From Frondihabitans sp. PhB188 (GTDB lineage: Bacteria; Actinomycetota; Actinomycetes; Actinomycetales; Microbacteriaceae), in the NCBI RefSeq assembly GCF_003752365.1, contig NZ_RJUO01000003.1, positions 248,001 to 312,000 on the forward strand: a stretch of 64,000 bases of DNA, read 5' to 3'. Below are positions 1 through 8,992 of this stretch, one piece after another. A program made the position numbers and the translations under genes. The notes beneath the pieces were generated by a model that saw only the letters and a program-made list of their open reading frames with translations, ran no database searches and was not told where the DNA came from. The number at the start of each line of letters is the position of its first letter. Position 1 is the stretch's first letter.

Positions 1-774
1 CGTCGCGAGGCGCGACTCGTAGTCCTTGGTCGCGATGCCGAGGGGCGCCTTGCCGAAGAAGATGCGGAGCGGCGGCTTGTCGGCGTCGACGACCTTCAGG
101 ATGGCCGTGCGGGTGGCCTTCGGGTCGCCCGGGTCGGCGGCCGACGGACGCTTCGACGCGGCCTCCCGGACCTCGGCGTAGGCGGCGATCTCGTCGCTGC
201 GCGAGGCGGACGGGCCCGACCAGTCGGTCGAGAAGCCGCCGGGCTCGATCAGGGTGACGTCGATGCCGAAGCCGGCGACCTCCTGCGAGAGCGACTGCGA
301 GAAGCCCTCGAGGGCCCACTTCGAGGCGTGGTAGGCGCCGACCGTCGGGAAGGCGCTGATGCCGCCGATGCTCGAGACCTGGATGACATGGCCCGACCCC
401 TGCTCGCGCATGATCGGAATAGCCGCCTGCGTCACCCAGAAGGCGCCGAAGAGGTTCGTCTCGAGCTGGGCGCGGAGCTCCTCCTCGGTGACCTCCTCGA
501 TCATTCCGAAGTGGCCGTAGCCGGCGTTGTTGATGACGACGTCGAGTCGTCCGAAATGCTCGGCCGCCTGCGCGACGGCTGCGAAGTCGGCGTCGCGGTC
601 GGTGACGTCGAGCGTCAGCGGCAGCACGTTCTCGCCGAACTTCTCGACCAGCTCGTCGAGCGTGTCGATCTTGCGCGCCGTCGCTGCGACCCTGTCGCCG
701 CGCTCCAGGGCCGCCTCGGCCCACTCGCGGCCGAAGCCCTTCGATGCTCCGGTGATGAACCAGACCTTGCTCAC
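1..774 (-). CDS. Short-chain dehydrogenase/reductase (SDR), 3' end cut by window edge
   Basis: This is a classical SDR oxidoreductase. The visible 258 residues begin with a Rossmann cofactor motif TGASKGFG (residues 8-15), which fits NAD(P)H binding. They also contain NNAG at 82-85, a serine at 134/135 and the catalytic YHASK (Tyr148, Lys152). The GTG start at 774 is chosen because GAGAGG lies about 8 nt upstream and the Rossmann motif follows at the usual distance. The stop codon lies beyond position 1. Family members of this type are about 275-290 aa, so only a short C-terminal piece is missing. The substrate cannot be read from sequence. The gene diverges from the acyl-CoA ligase at 871. 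Confidence 0.9.
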   Translation of the reverse strand, partial: MSKVWFITGASKGFGREWAEAALERGDRVAATARKIDTLDELVEKFGENVLPLTLDVTDRDADFAAVAQAAEHFGRLDVVINNAGYGHFGMIEEVTEEELRAQLETNLFGAFWVTQAAIPIMREQGSGHVIQVSSIGGISAFPTVGAYHASKWALEGFSQSLSQEVAGFGIDVTLIEPGGFSTDWSGPSASRSDEIAAYAEVREAASKRPSAADPGDPKATRTAILKVVDADKPPLRIFFGKAPLGIATKDYESRLAT

Positions 775-870
775 AATGTGTCCTCTCGGGTGGTGTTCCT
801 CGAGCAGTCAACTCCCGCATCCTGGGCGCTGCTCCGCTAACTTGCACTCCGAACCTTCTAGAGTGGCCTG

Positions 871-2550
871 GTGACCATCGACAGCGCGCGTCCCTGGCTT
901 GACAGCTACGCCCCCGGCATTCCGCACGACATCGAACCGCCGACGGGGTCGCTCATCGACCTCGTGCGCGACACGGCCGCGAAGTACCCGTCGGCCACGG
1001 CGCTCGAGTACTTCGGCGCCGAGACCAGCTACAGCAGCCTGGTCGAGCAGATCCAGCGGGCCGCCGAGGGCCTGCGGAAGCTGGGCGTGAAGAAGGGCGA
1101 CACGGTCGCTCTGATCCTGCCGAACTGCCCGCAGCACATCGTGGCGTTCTACGCGATCCTGCGCCTCGGCGCCATCGTCGTCGAGCACAACCCGCTCTAC
1201 ACGCCCCGCGAGCTCGAGCACCAGTTCGTCGACCACGGCGCCCAGTTCGCCATCGCGTGGGACAAGGTGGTGGCCACCATTCAGAAGTTCCCGGCCGAGG
1301 TGCCGATCCAGGCGATCGTCTCCGTCGACGTGACCAAGGCGATGCCGCTCAAGACCCAGCTGGCCCTGCGCCTTCCGGTGAAGCGCGCGCGCGAGTCGCG
1401 CGCCCGCCTCACCACGACGGTCACCGGCACGACGACCTTCGAGAAGCTCATGTCGTCGCCGAGGATCCCGGCCGACCACCCTCGTCCGGCCACCGACGAC
1501 CTCGCTCTCATCCAATACACGTCCGGCACGACCGGCAGCCCCAAGGGCGCCATGCTGTCGCACTTCAACCTGCTCGCCAACGCGGCCCAGTGCCAGGCGT
1601 GGATCCCGCAGGTCAAGGAGGGCGAGAGCGTCGTCTACGCCGTGCTGCCGATGTTCCACGCCTACGGACTCACGCTCTGCCTCACGTTCGCCATGCGCAT
1701 GGGGGCGCGCCTCGTGCTCTTCCCCGCCTTCGAGCCCGCGCTCGTGCTGGCCGCGATGAAGAAGCACCCGCCGACGTTCCTTCCGGCTGTGCCGCCGATC
1801 TACCAGCGGCTGCAGCGCGCCGCCGACGACGCGGGCGCGTCGCTCGAGGGCATCGAGATCGCGATCTCGGGTGCCATGCCCCTCTCGGCCTCCGTGGTCG
1901 AGCCGTGGGAGGAGCGTTCCGGGGGGTGGCTGATCGAGGGCTACGGCCTCAGCGAGACGTCGCCGGTGCTGATGGCCAACCCGGTCTCGGACGCCCGACG
2001 GGCCGGCACCGTGGGCCTGCCGCTCCCCAGCACCGAGATCCGGGCCGTCGATCCCGAGAACCCGACGCACGACGTGCCCAAGGGCGAGCGCGGCGAGCTG
2101 ATCGTCCGTGGGCCGCAGGTCTTCAGCGGCTACTACCGCCGCCCCGAGGAGACCGACGAGGTCTTCGTCGACGGCTGGTTCCGCACCGGCGACATCATCA
2201 CGATCGACGACGACGGATTCGTCGCCATCGTCGACCGGATCAAGGACCTCATCATCACCGGCGGCTTCAACGTCTCGCCCTCCGAGGTCGAAGACACTCT
2301 GCGGCAGTTCCCCGGTGTGGCCGACGTCGCCGTCGTCGGTCTCGGCAGCAGCGAGAACGAGCAGGTCACCGCCGCCATCGTCGTCGAGCCCGGCGTCACG
2401 CTCGACGAGGCCGGCCTGCGCGAGTTCGCCCGCGAGAACCTCGCCGCCTACAAAGTGCCGCGCCGCATCGTCATCGTGAAAGACCTGCCGAAGTCGCTCA
2501 TCGGCAAGGTGATCCGCCGCCACGTCAAAGAGCAGCTGCTCAAGAAGTAG
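871..2550 (+). CDS. Long-chain fatty-acid--CoA ligase (FadD-like)
   Basis: This 559-aa enzyme of the ANL (acyl-CoA ligase) superfamily should activate a fatty acid to acyl-AMP and then acyl-CoA. The P-loop signature YTSGTTGSPKG is at residues 216-226. GYGLSETSP follows near 357, then the GWFRTGD hinge region, and the C-terminal domain has the catalytic lysine in SLIGKVIRR near 547. The length is normal for a FadD. The start is GTG at 871. The 3' end overlaps the convergent hydrolase gene by 11 bp. Chain-length preference is not predictable here. It shares its fold with a second ligase at 39895, but that one has a different N-terminus and is a different subfamily. Confidence 0.92.
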   Translation: MTIDSARPWLDSYAPGIPHDIEPPTGSLIDLVRDTAAKYPSATALEYFGAETSYSSLVEQIQRAAEGLRKLGVKKGDTVALILPNCPQHIVAFYAILRLGAIVVEHNPLYTPRELEHQFVDHGAQFAIAWDKVVATIQKFPAEVPIQAIVSVDVTKAMPLKTQLALRLPVKRARESRARLTTTVTGTTTFEKLMSSPRIPADHPRPATDDLALIQYTSGTTGSPKGAMLSHFNLLANAAQCQAWIPQVKEGESVVYAVLPMFHAYGLTLCLTFAMRMGARLVLFPAFEPALVLAAMKKHPPTFLPAVPPIYQRLQRAADDAGASLEGIEIAISGAMPLSASVVEPWEERSGGWLIEGYGLSETSPVLMANPVSDARRAGTVGLPLPSTEIRAVDPENPTHDVPKGERGELIVRGPQVFSGYYRRPEETDEVFVDGWFRTGDIITIDDDGFVAIVDRIKDLIITGGFNVSPSEVEDTLRQFPGVADVAVVGLGSSENEQVTAAIVVEPGVTLDEAGLREFARENLAAYKVPRRIVIVKDLPKSLIGKVIRRHVKEQLLKK

Positions 2551-3106
2551 CAGCCGCCTCGATGTCGTCGAGGTGGCGCGACACCGCGTCGTAGACACGG
2601 CGCTGGGCGTCGAGAGACGACCGCCAGCCGTCGACGTGCGTGAGCGCGTGGTCGGCGCCCTTGATGGTGATCAGGTCGGCCGCCGCGTCGCCGGCCTCGG
2701 CCGGCAGCCACATCGCGTCGGCGTCGCCGCCGATGGCGAGGCCCGTGGTGTCGAGTTCCTGCATCGCCGCCGTCACGGCCTCGGCCGTCATCACCGGGGT
2801 GAGCCAGATGCCGGGGACCTTCTCGCGCACGGCCCACGGCAGCGCGAACGAGCCGAACGACTTCGCGACGACGAGGCGCCGAGCGGTCGCGCCGGCGAAG
2901 GCCTGCTCGGTCGCCCGCTCGACGAACGAGACGGGGTCGACGTCGTCCGGGACGATCCACGACACGGCCCGCACCTGCCACCCGCGCTCGGCGAGGAGCC
3001 GGCCGCACCAGAAGAGAAGAGGCGCCTGGGCGGTGTAGCCGGTGCCGGGCAGGAGCACGGCGACGTCGGGGCTGTCGGGGTTCGCGATGATCGTCGAGTC
3101 GGTCAT
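2540..3106 (-). CDS. Small alpha/beta hydrolase-fold protein
   Basis: This 188-aa protein looks like a compact alpha/beta hydrolase. It has a strand plus oxyanion-type turn VLLPGTGYTAQAPLL (about residues 13-27) and a nucleophile elbow VAKSFGSFAL near residue 88. The elbow has Ser in a K-S-F-G-S context instead of GxSxG. A C-terminal histidine lies in IKGADHALTH. Related proteins are annotated as alpha/beta hydrolases or dienelactone-hydrolase-like; the substrate is unknown. I chose ATG 3106 because the 69 codons upstream lack family similarity and run through the probable promoter region of the divergent gene. Its stop lies inside the end of the convergent acyl-CoA ligase gene. Confidence 0.75.
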   Translation of the reverse strand: MTDSTIIANPDSPDVAVLLPGTGYTAQAPLLFWCGRLLAERGWQVRAVSWIVPDDVDPVSFVERATEQAFAGATARRLVVAKSFGSFALPWAVREKVPGIWLTPVMTAEAVTAAMQELDTTGLAIGGDADAMWLPAEAGDAAADLITIKGADHALTHVDGWRSSLDAQRRVYDAVSRHLDDIEAAATS

Positions 3107-3247
3107 GCGGGTCACGGTAGCCGACGGCCCTGCGCTGCGCCCGAGCAGGATAGGCACACCTAACGCACGCACGACGTGTCTGGCAAGGTACGCTCTACTG
3201 CTTGCACTCCCGAGACCCTGGAGCGCCCAGTTCAGCAAGGAGAGACA

Positions 3248-3568
3248 TTGGGATCCCTCATCTACGGTTCCACCTCGATCGAGATCGAGTTCGAGGATCG
3301 CACTCTCGAGCACCTCCAGATCGTCATCGCCACGAAGCTCCGCCGTCGCGAGTCGTTCTTCTTCTCGTGGCGCGACCCGCAGAAAGTCGGCGACGGCCGC
3401 TCCAGCCTCTGGATGGACCCCGGCATCCCGCTCTACTTCAAGTACAACGGCGGCCGGGTGCCGTCGATCAGCCGCAGCTGGCTCGCCGAGCTGACCGCGA
3501 GCGCCAACAGCTCGTCGGGCCTCGTGCTCTCGGACGAGCCGTCGCTCGACAACAGCGCCAAGCCGTAA
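3248..3568 (+). CDS. DUF7882-family small protein
   Basis: This 107-aa protein starts at TTG 3248, preceded by AAGGAGAG at 3237-3244. No ATG or GTG fits as well. The N-terminus (LGSLIYGSTSIEIEFEDRTL) and the core block FFFSWRDPQ followed by YFKYNGGRVPSI match, from memory, a small family that is very common in Microbacteriaceae. Those proteins were often auto-labelled 'ATP-dependent DNA ligase', although they are far too short for a ligase and lack a KxDG motif. The function is unknown. No signal peptide or membrane segment is visible. It stands alone, divergent from the hydrolase at 3106. Confidence 0.8.
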   Translation: MGSLIYGSTSIEIEFEDRTLEHLQIVIATKLRRRESFFFSWRDPQKVGDGRSSLWMDPGIPLYFKYNGGRVPSISRSWLAELTASANSSSGLVLSDEPSLDNSAKP

Positions 3569-3583
3569 CGCGCGGCCCCGCGA

Positions 3584-3973
3584 TCAGGCGCGGGCGGCCG
3601 ACCTCTTCTTCAGCACGATCGCCAGGGCGCGCCAGCCGATCAGGAAGACGGCGTTGACGATGAGGGCGACGATCACGAAGCTCGTCGCGACGCCCTGGTC
3701 GCTGACGTTGCGGAGCAGCATTCCGCCGACGACCGTGGCGATCCAGATGATCGCGCCCGAGTAGACGGTGACGAACGGCCAGCGGAAGCCGATCACGAAG
3801 AGCCAGCCGATCACGAGGCCGGTGACGAACGGCCACGCGGTCGTCGCGATGCCGAAGAGCGCGTTCGACTCGTCGTGGCTGCGGCGGCCGATGAGCACGA
3901 AGGCGAGCACGAGCGCGAGGTCGAACACGAACGACCACCACGGCGCGCGGGGGTAGACCGACTTCGGGATCAT
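3584..3973 (-). CDS. DUF3054 family membrane protein
   Basis: This 129-aa protein has four predicted membrane segments, at roughly residues 14-27, 44-64, 68-86 and 97-118. The block IGRRSHDES after the first helix and AWPFVTGLVIGWL are typical of DUF3054 proteins. The function of that family is unknown. The start codon overlaps the stop of the upstream 215-aa gene by one base (TGATG), which suggests translational coupling. Its stop lies 16 nt from the end of the convergent DUF7882 gene. Confidence 0.82.
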   Translation of the reverse strand: MIPKSVYPRAPWWSFVFDLALVLAFVLIGRRSHDESNALFGIATTAWPFVTGLVIGWLFVIGFRWPFVTVYSGAIIWIATVVGGMLLRNVSDQGVATSFVIVALIVNAVFLIGWRALAIVLKKRSAARA

Positions 3974-4620
3974 CAGCGCGACCGCGGGTTCTCGAGGGCC
4001 TGCGCGAGCTCGGCGAGGAGCTCATCGATCTGCGGTTCGACGAGGCGGTCGACGGCGTCGGAGATCCGGCGGCGGTGCTCGACGAGGGCGAGGCAGACGG
4101 AGGTGCCGACCTGACGGGCGTGGTCGTCGGCGAGTTCGAGTTCGGTGCGCAAGGCCTTCTTCGCTTCTTCGGAGTAGGGGGCGGGGGGTTCGGCGGCGGG
4201 CGGAGCGACGGGCCGGTCTCTCTCGGCGAGCTCCGCGAGCGTGAAGAGGAAGGGCTGGCCGGGCTCGGGCTCCGGATCGATCTCGAGGCCCTGGAATTCG
4301 AGGGCGAGACCCTCGTCGGGCTTGTAGCCGCCGGTCTCGGGCTCGGCCGCCTTGGCGAGCTCGCGCGCGACCATGGGCAGGTTCCTGGCGGTGTAGTCGT
4401 CGACCGCCTCGTCGATGATCGCCTGCATGCGGCTCAGCAGGGCGTGCTGCACGGCGTGGGGCACGTCGTGGTCGAAGCCGGCGGCCGTCGCGATCGGCGA
4501 GCCGAAGCACTGTCGGCAGACGCGGGTGCGCGCCCGGGAGGTGCCGACCTGCCAGCGCGGAAGCCAGCGGAGAAAGGCGTCGACGCCGCTGCGGACGCGC
4601 CCCTCGATCGAATCGGCCAT
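3973..4620 (-). CDS. Conserved hypothetical protein
   Basis: This 215-aa soluble protein has no family I can name with confidence. Residues 35-38 form a CRQC pair close to the N-terminus. The middle (about 50-95) is predicted helical. A proline-rich acidic linker follows (about 112-145, PEPEPG and PPAAEPPAP), and then a charged helical C-terminus rich in Glu, Arg and Leu. There is no signal peptide or membrane segment. It is probably co-transcribed with the downstream DUF3054 gene, with which it shares a TGATG junction. Confidence 0.65.
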   Translation of the reverse strand: MADSIEGRVRSGVDAFLRWLPRWQVGTSRARTRVCRQCFGSPIATAAGFDHDVPHAVQHALLSRMQAIIDEAVDDYTARNLPMVARELAKAAEPETGGYKPDEGLALEFQGLEIDPEPEPGQPFLFTLAELAERDRPVAPPAAEPPAPYSEEAKKALRTELELADDHARQVGTSVCLALVEHRRRISDAVDRLVEPQIDELLAELAQALENPRSR

Positions 4621-4710
4621 GCCTCATGGTAGGCCGACGCGCCCGGGAATCCGTGGGGGCGCGCGCCGCGAACGGAGCGTAGCGTGCGGGACACCATCGA
4701 AGGAGCCCCC

Positions 4711-4884
4711 ATGAGCGACATCCACGGCCACGACGCCGAGCGCCCCGAGCCCGACCCCGCCGCCGAGCACGGCGACAGCCCCGACGAGGTCGACACGGTC
4801 GACGCCGAAGACACGACGCCCTTCCACAACCCGGCCGAGGCCGAGGCCGACAGTGAGCTGGGCGGGCACCTCCCCCTCCACTAG
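4711..4884 (+). CDS. Small acidic hypothetical protein
   Basis: This 57-aa open frame begins at ATG 4711, preceded by GAAGGAG at good spacing. The product is very acidic (many Asp and Glu, almost no Lys or Arg), contains many Pro and His, and is probably disordered. I recognise no domain. It precedes the SGNH esterase gene by 18 nt in the same direction and may share its transcript. The clear ribosome binding site argues that it is real, but the composition could also come from a random high-GC frame. Confidence 0.5.
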   Translation: MSDIHGHDAERPEPDPAAEHGDSPDEVDTVDAEDTTPFHNPAEAEADSELGGHLPLH

Positions 4885-4902
4885 CCGACCTAGAATGGCC
4901 TG

Positions 4903-6000
4903 ATGGTGGCGAGACGATGGGCGGCGTTCGTCGCGGCCCTCGTGATGATCTCCGTCGTCGCGGCTCCGGCGTCGGCCAGCGCCGCCACCGCCACCGGCCC
5001 CTACGTCGCCCTGGGCGACTCGTACGCGTCGGGCTACGGCCTCCCCGAGGCCACCGGCGAGCCCGTGTCCGGATGCGGCCAGTCGCGTCTCGACTACCCG
5101 CATCTCCTGGCGCGAGAACTGGCCCTCCCCCTCACCGACGTCACGTGCGCCGGTGCCACCACCTCCGACGTGGTCAGCCGGCGGCAGCTCGGCGCGCAGC
5201 CCCAGGTCGCCGCCCTCAGCGACTCCACCAGGCTCGTCACCATCACCATCGGCGGCAACGACGCCGACCTGATCGGAACCGTCGCCCGATGCATCGCCGT
5301 GTCCGCGAACGGCCCCGTGTTCTCGACCGGCGAGGACAGCTGCAAGGCGACGCTCGAGAGAGACGGGGTGAACACGCTGAACCGGTCGATCGACGACACG
5401 GTCGTGCCGAAGGTGCGTGCCGCTTTCCGCGACATCGCTCGTGCGGCGCCCAACGCGCGGGTGTTCGTCGTGGGTTACCCGGCGCTGTTCCCGAACGCCG
5501 CGAGCGTCCCGGCTGGCGGGTGCTTCCGGTCGGTGGCCGACGGATCGGGCTTCGTCGGCGACGGGTTCCCCTTCACGACGACCGACGTCGCGTTCCTCGG
5601 CGGCATGCAGTCGCACCTCGACGGCGCTCTGCGCTCCGCCACGCAGCGCGCCGGGTTCACCTACGTGTCGACTCTCGCCGGCAGCTACGCGCACTCCGCC
5701 TGCGCCACCTCCGACTCGTACCTCGAGGGCATCACGCTGTCAGCCGACTCGACGTTCTCGTCGATCACTCTGGCCGACGGAGCCCTGCACCCGAACGAGC
5801 GCGGCACCCGGTACCTGGCGGCGCAGACGGCCGACGCGATCCGCGCGGCCGCCGCGACGCCGCCCGCGTCACCGGCAACGGCCGATGCGGGCGGATTCCC
5901 GCTGGTGTGGCTCGTGCTCGCCGGCATCGTCGTCGTGTTCGCGGCGATCGCGCTCCTCGTGGCGCGCAGCATCCGCCGATCGCGGCGCGACCGGAGCTGA
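4903..6000 (+). CDS. Secreted, membrane-anchored SGNH/GDSL hydrolase
   Basis: This 365-aa extracellular esterase or lipase-like protein has a signal peptide at residues 1-28 ending in ASASA. Block I is GDSYASG with nucleophile Ser40, block III is GGND at 117-120, and block V is LHPNERG near residue 297 with the catalytic Asp/His region. The fold resembles the SGNH hydrolases of actinobacteria. A C-terminal membrane helix (about 331-352) followed by RSIRRSRRDR should tether it to the outer face of the membrane. The substrate is unknown. The 3' flank is a short tandem repeat separating it from the convergent DUF3097 gene. Confidence 0.88.
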   Translation: MVARRWAAFVAALVMISVVAAPASASAATATGPYVALGDSYASGYGLPEATGEPVSGCGQSRLDYPHLLARELALPLTDVTCAGATTSDVVSRRQLGAQPQVAALSDSTRLVTITIGGNDADLIGTVARCIAVSANGPVFSTGEDSCKATLERDGVNTLNRSIDDTVVPKVRAAFRDIARAAPNARVFVVGYPALFPNAASVPAGGCFRSVADGSGFVGDGFPFTTTDVAFLGGMQSHLDGALRSATQRAGFTYVSTLAGSYAHSACATSDSYLEGITLSADSTFSSITLADGALHPNERGTRYLAAQTADAIRAAAATPPASPATADAGGFPLVWLVLAGIVVVFAAIALLVARSIRRSRRDRS

Positions 6001-6017
6001 CGGGACCGAGCCGACGC

Positions 6018-6079
6018 GGCTGGCCGACGGGGGCTGGCCGACAGGGGGGTACCCGGCAGGGGGGCTGCCCGGCAGGGGG
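6018..6079. repeat. Four short G-rich tandem units in a convergent gap
   Basis: Four imperfect units of 14-17 bp lie at 6018-6031, 6032-6047, 6048-6062 and 6063-6079. Each follows the pattern GGCT-CCG-C-GGGG with small changes. They fill most of the space between the esterase stop at 6000 and the DUF3097 stop codon at 6080-6082, and they touch that stop. No hairpin with a T-tract is visible. Confidence 0.75.
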
Positions 6080-6910
6080 CTAAGGCGCCGTCACGAAGTC
6101 GATGAGCTCCTCGACGCGGCCGAGGAAGGCCGGCTCGAGGTCGGCGAAGGTGCGCACCTGCCCGAGGATCCTCTGCCACGCGCGGGCGATGTCGGCCTGC
6201 TCCTCGTGCGGCCAGCCGAGGGCCTGGCAGATGCCGTGCTTCCACTCGATCGAGCGCGGGATCACCGGCCATTCCGCCAATCCGACGCGGGCGGGCTTCA
6301 CCGACTGCCACACGTCGACATAGGGGTGCCCGACCACGAGCACGTTGGCATCCGACACGGCCGCGGCGATGCGGCTCTCCTTCGAGCCCTTCACCAGGTG
6401 GTCGACGAGCACGCCGACACGACGGCCGGGACCGGGCCGGAACTCCTTCAGCACGTCGGCGAGGTTGTCGACGCCCTCCAGGTACTCGACCGCGACACCC
6501 TCGACCCGGAGGTCGTGGCCCCAGACCTTCTCCACCAGCTCGGCGTCGTGTCGCCCCTCGACGAAGATGCGACTGGGGAGCGCTGTACGGGCCTTGGCGT
6601 CCTGCACGGCGAACGACCCGGAGGCCGACCTCATGCGCCCCTGCGGGGCCGCCTGCGGGTAGCGCAGGCGCACCGGCTCGCCGTCCATGGCGAACGACGC
6701 GGTCAACGGGAAGGCCCGCACCCGATCCTTCCAGTCGACGAGCTCGACCGTCTGCGCCTCGACGCGCACGACCGCACCGGTGAAGCCCGAGACCGTCTCC
6801 TCGACAACGAGGTCGCGGACGGCGTCGACGACGCGAGGCTCCGGTCGCTTCGACTTCTTCCAGGTGCCTCCCGCCAGGACGTCGTCGCCGTAGCGGTCGA
6901 AGTCGGTCAT
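6080..6910 (-). CDS. DUF3097 family protein
   Basis: This 276-aa protein matches the actinobacterial DUF3097 family along its length. Diagnostic blocks are RYGDDVLAG near the N-terminus, RIFVEGRHDAELVEKVWG (about 113-130), VEYLEGVDNL, VGVLVDHLV, GHPYVDVWQSVKP and the C-terminal RVEELIDFVT. The central part recalls TOPRIM-like segments, but a function has not been established to my knowledge. ATG 6910 overlaps the stop of the upstream membrane protein gene (ATGA). It is probably the last gene of a gatCAB-led transcript. Confidence 0.88.
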   Translation of the reverse strand: MTDFDRYGDDVLAGGTWKKSKRPEPRVVDAVRDLVVEETVSGFTGAVVRVEAQTVELVDWKDRVRAFPLTASFAMDGEPVRLRYPQAAPQGRMRSASGSFAVQDAKARTALPSRIFVEGRHDAELVEKVWGHDLRVEGVAVEYLEGVDNLADVLKEFRPGPGRRVGVLVDHLVKGSKESRIAAAVSDANVLVVGHPYVDVWQSVKPARVGLAEWPVIPRSIEWKHGICQALGWPHEEQADIARAWQRILGQVRTFADLEPAFLGRVEELIDFVTAP

Positions 6911-7476
6911 GCCGTGCGCCTCCGGGCCTGCTCCTGCGCGGCTCGCGACGGAGGTTGGAAGCCGTCGGCGAACGCCCAGACCGCGAACACGAGGAGCGCG
7001 ATGATGTAGAGGATCGAGATGATCACCGGCAGCCACGGCGACTCCAGCAGGCCGTTCTTCTGCGACACCAGTGCGGCCACGACCTCCGCCGCCAGGAACC
7101 AGAAGGTGATGCCGATGGCGCGCGACACGTAGATCGCGAACCGGTGGCGCATGTCGCGGGTGCGGTCGCGTCCGCCGCCCTTCCAATAGACGGCATGGGG
7201 AACCAGGATGTGGCGTGCCGGCATGAAGGCGAGCGCGGCTGAGGCCACCACCCAGATGCCGATTACGATCAGGCTGGTGATCACGACCACGATCTCGAGG
7301 TCGCTCCGGGAGGCAGCGAGGCCCTTCTTCCCGGCCGACGACCAGATCAGGATCGTGTGCGCGGGCAGCTGCCGGGAGGCGACGAGGAGCGCCACGACGA
7401 CGGCTGCCATGCCGATCGCCGCGGGCCGCAGGGGCGCGAGCCACCATGCCGCTCCCCGCGCTGTGCCGGAGCTCAC
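6907..7476 (-). CDS. Hypothetical membrane protein
   Basis: This 189-aa protein has four predicted transmembrane helices (about residues 15-34, 60-84, 118-137 and 145-167). A basic loop between helices two and three contains GGGRDRTRDMRHR, and the C-terminus is basic. The GTG start at 7476 lies 13 nt downstream of the gatB stop codon, and no strong ribosome binding site is visible. The gene overlaps DUF3097 by 4 nt. I do not recognise the family. Its position suggests co-expression with gatCAB and DUF3097, but no functional link can be read from the sequence. Confidence 0.75.
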   Translation of the reverse strand: MSSGTARGAAWWLAPLRPAAIGMAAVVVALLVASRQLPAHTILIWSSAGKKGLAASRSDLEIVVVITSLIVIGIWVVASAALAFMPARHILVPHAVYWKGGGRDRTRDMRHRFAIYVSRAIGITFWFLAAEVVAALVSQKNGLLESPWLPVIISILYIIALLVFAVWAFADGFQPPSRAAQEQARRRTA

Positions 7477-7489
7477 GTCGGAAGCCAGG

Positions 7490-8992
7490 TCAGGCCTGCG
7501 CTCTCTCGAGGACGAGCTCGCGCACGCGAGCAGCGTCGGCCTGGCCCTTCATGGCCTTCATGACCGCTCCGATGACCGCACCGGCGGCCTGGACCTTGCC
7601 GTCGCGGATCTTCTCGAGCACGTCGGGCTGCGACGCCAGGGCCTCGTCGATGGCGGCGATGAGCGCGCCGTCGTCCGACACGACCTTGAGGCCGCGCTTC
7701 TCGACGACCTCGGCGGGAGTGCCCTCTCCGGCGATGACGCCCTCGAGCACCTGGCGGGCCAGGCGGTCGGTCAGCTCTCCGGAGTCGATCAGGGCGATCA
7801 GCTCGGCCAACTGCGACGGCTCCACCAGCGACGATGCGTCCACCTCGGCGGCGTTCGCGAGACGGGCGATCTCGCCCGTCCACCACTTGCGCGCGCTGGC
7901 CGGAGTCGATCCGGCGGCGACCGTCTCGACGATCTCGGTGAGCAGGCCCGCGTTCTTGACGTCTTGGAACTCGAGGTCGGTGAAGCCCCACTGGGCCTTG
8001 AGGCGGCGGCGCATGACGGCCGGCGATTCGGGAAGGGCCGCACGGAGTTCCTGGATCAGCTCCAGCGAGGGCTCGACCGGCAGGAGGTCGGGCTCGGGGA
8101 AGTACCTGTAGTCGTCGGCGTCGCTCTTCGGGCGGCCGGCGGAGGTGCGGCCGGTGTCTTCGTGCCAGTGGCGGGTCTCCTGCGTGATCGTGCCGCCCTT
8201 GGCGAGGATGGCGGCCTGGCGCTGGATCTCGTAGCGGATGGCGCGCTCGACGGCGCGGAACGAGTTGACGTTCTTCGTCTCGGTGCGGGTGCCGAGCTTC
8301 TCCTGGCCGCGGGGGCGCAGCGAGATGTTGGCGTCGCAGCGGAGGTTGCCGCGCTCCATGCGCGCCTCCGAGATGCCGAGGCCGCGGACGATGTCGCGGA
8401 TTGTCTCGACGTACGCGGCACCCAGCTCGGGCGCGAGGGCCTCGGCGCCGATGATCGGGTGCGTGACGATCTCGACGAGCGGGACGCCGGCGCGGTTGTA
8501 GTCGACCAGGGAGTACTCGGCGCCCTGGATGCGGCCGGTGGAGCCGCCGACGTGCGTGAGCTTGCCGGCGTCCTCCTCCATGTGGGCGCGCTCGACGGGC
8601 ACCGTGAACAGCGTGCCGTCGGGCATCTCCACCTCGACCGAGCCCTCGAAGGCGATCGGCTCGTCGGACTGGCTGATCTGGTAGTTCTTGGCCAGGTCGG
8701 GGTAGAAGTAGTTCTTCCGGGCGAAGCGCGAGGTGGGCGCGATCGAGCAGCCGAGCGCGAGGCCCAGGCTGATCGCGTACTTCACGGCCTGGCCGTTGAC
8801 GACCGGGAGCGACCCGGGCAGCCCCAGGTCGACCGGCGTGATGTTGGTGTTGGGCTCGCCGCCGAACTCGTTCGGGGCGTCCGAGAACATCTTCGTCGCG
8901 GTCGACAGCTCGACGTGCACCTCGAACCCGACGACGGGCTCGAACATCTCGAGCGCCTTGTCGTAGTCCATCAGTTCTGGGCGGGCGGCCAT
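7490..8992 (-). CDS. gatB: Asp-tRNA(Asn)/Glu-tRNA(Gln) amidotransferase subunit B
   Basis: This 500-aa GatB binds misacylated tRNA and phosphorylates the side-chain carboxylate before GatA supplies ammonia. The N-terminus has [12 protein letters not shown], followed by the metal/ATP-binding core with [18 protein letters not shown] and the [13 protein letters not shown] signature. The C-terminal YqeY-like helical domain ends in [18 protein letters not shown]. The length is normal. ATG 8992 overlaps the gatA stop by one base. Like most actinobacteria, this organism probably makes Gln-tRNA, and perhaps Asn-tRNA, by transamidation. Confidence 0.97.
   Translation of the reverse strand: MAARPELMDYDKALEMFEPVVGFEVHVELSTATKMFSDAPNEFGGEPNTNITPVDLGLPGSLPVVNGQAVKYAISLGLALGCSIAPTSRFARKNYFYPDLAKNYQISQSDEPIAFEGSVEVEMPDGTLFTVPVERAHMEEDAGKLTHVGGSTGRIQGAEYSLVDYNRAGVPLVEIVTHPIIGAEALAPELGAAYVETIRDIVRGLGISEARMERGNLRCDANISLRPRGQEKLGTRTETKNVNSFRAVERAIRYEIQRQAAILAKGGTITQETRHWHEDTGRTSAGRPKSDADDYRYFPEPDLLPVEPSLELIQELRAALPESPAVMRRRLKAQWGFTDLEFQDVKNAGLLTEIVETVAAGSTPASARKWWTGEIARLANAAEVDASSLVEPSQLAELIALIDSGELTDRLARQVLEGVIAGEGTPAEVVEKRGLKVVSDDGALIAAIDEALASQPDVLEKIRDGKVQAAGAVIGAVMKAMKGQADAARVRELVLERAQA

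Noticed and set aside
808-2598. Long minus-strand open frame opposite the acyl-CoA ligase
   Set aside because: Antisense open frames of this kind occur opposite most genes here because of high GC at third codon positions. The product is Arg/Asp/Val-rich with no domain.
3151-3162. TAGGCACACCTA as a possible DtxR/IdeR iron box
   Set aside because: Only a half-match to the 19-bp iron-box consensus, and the flanking genes have no iron link.
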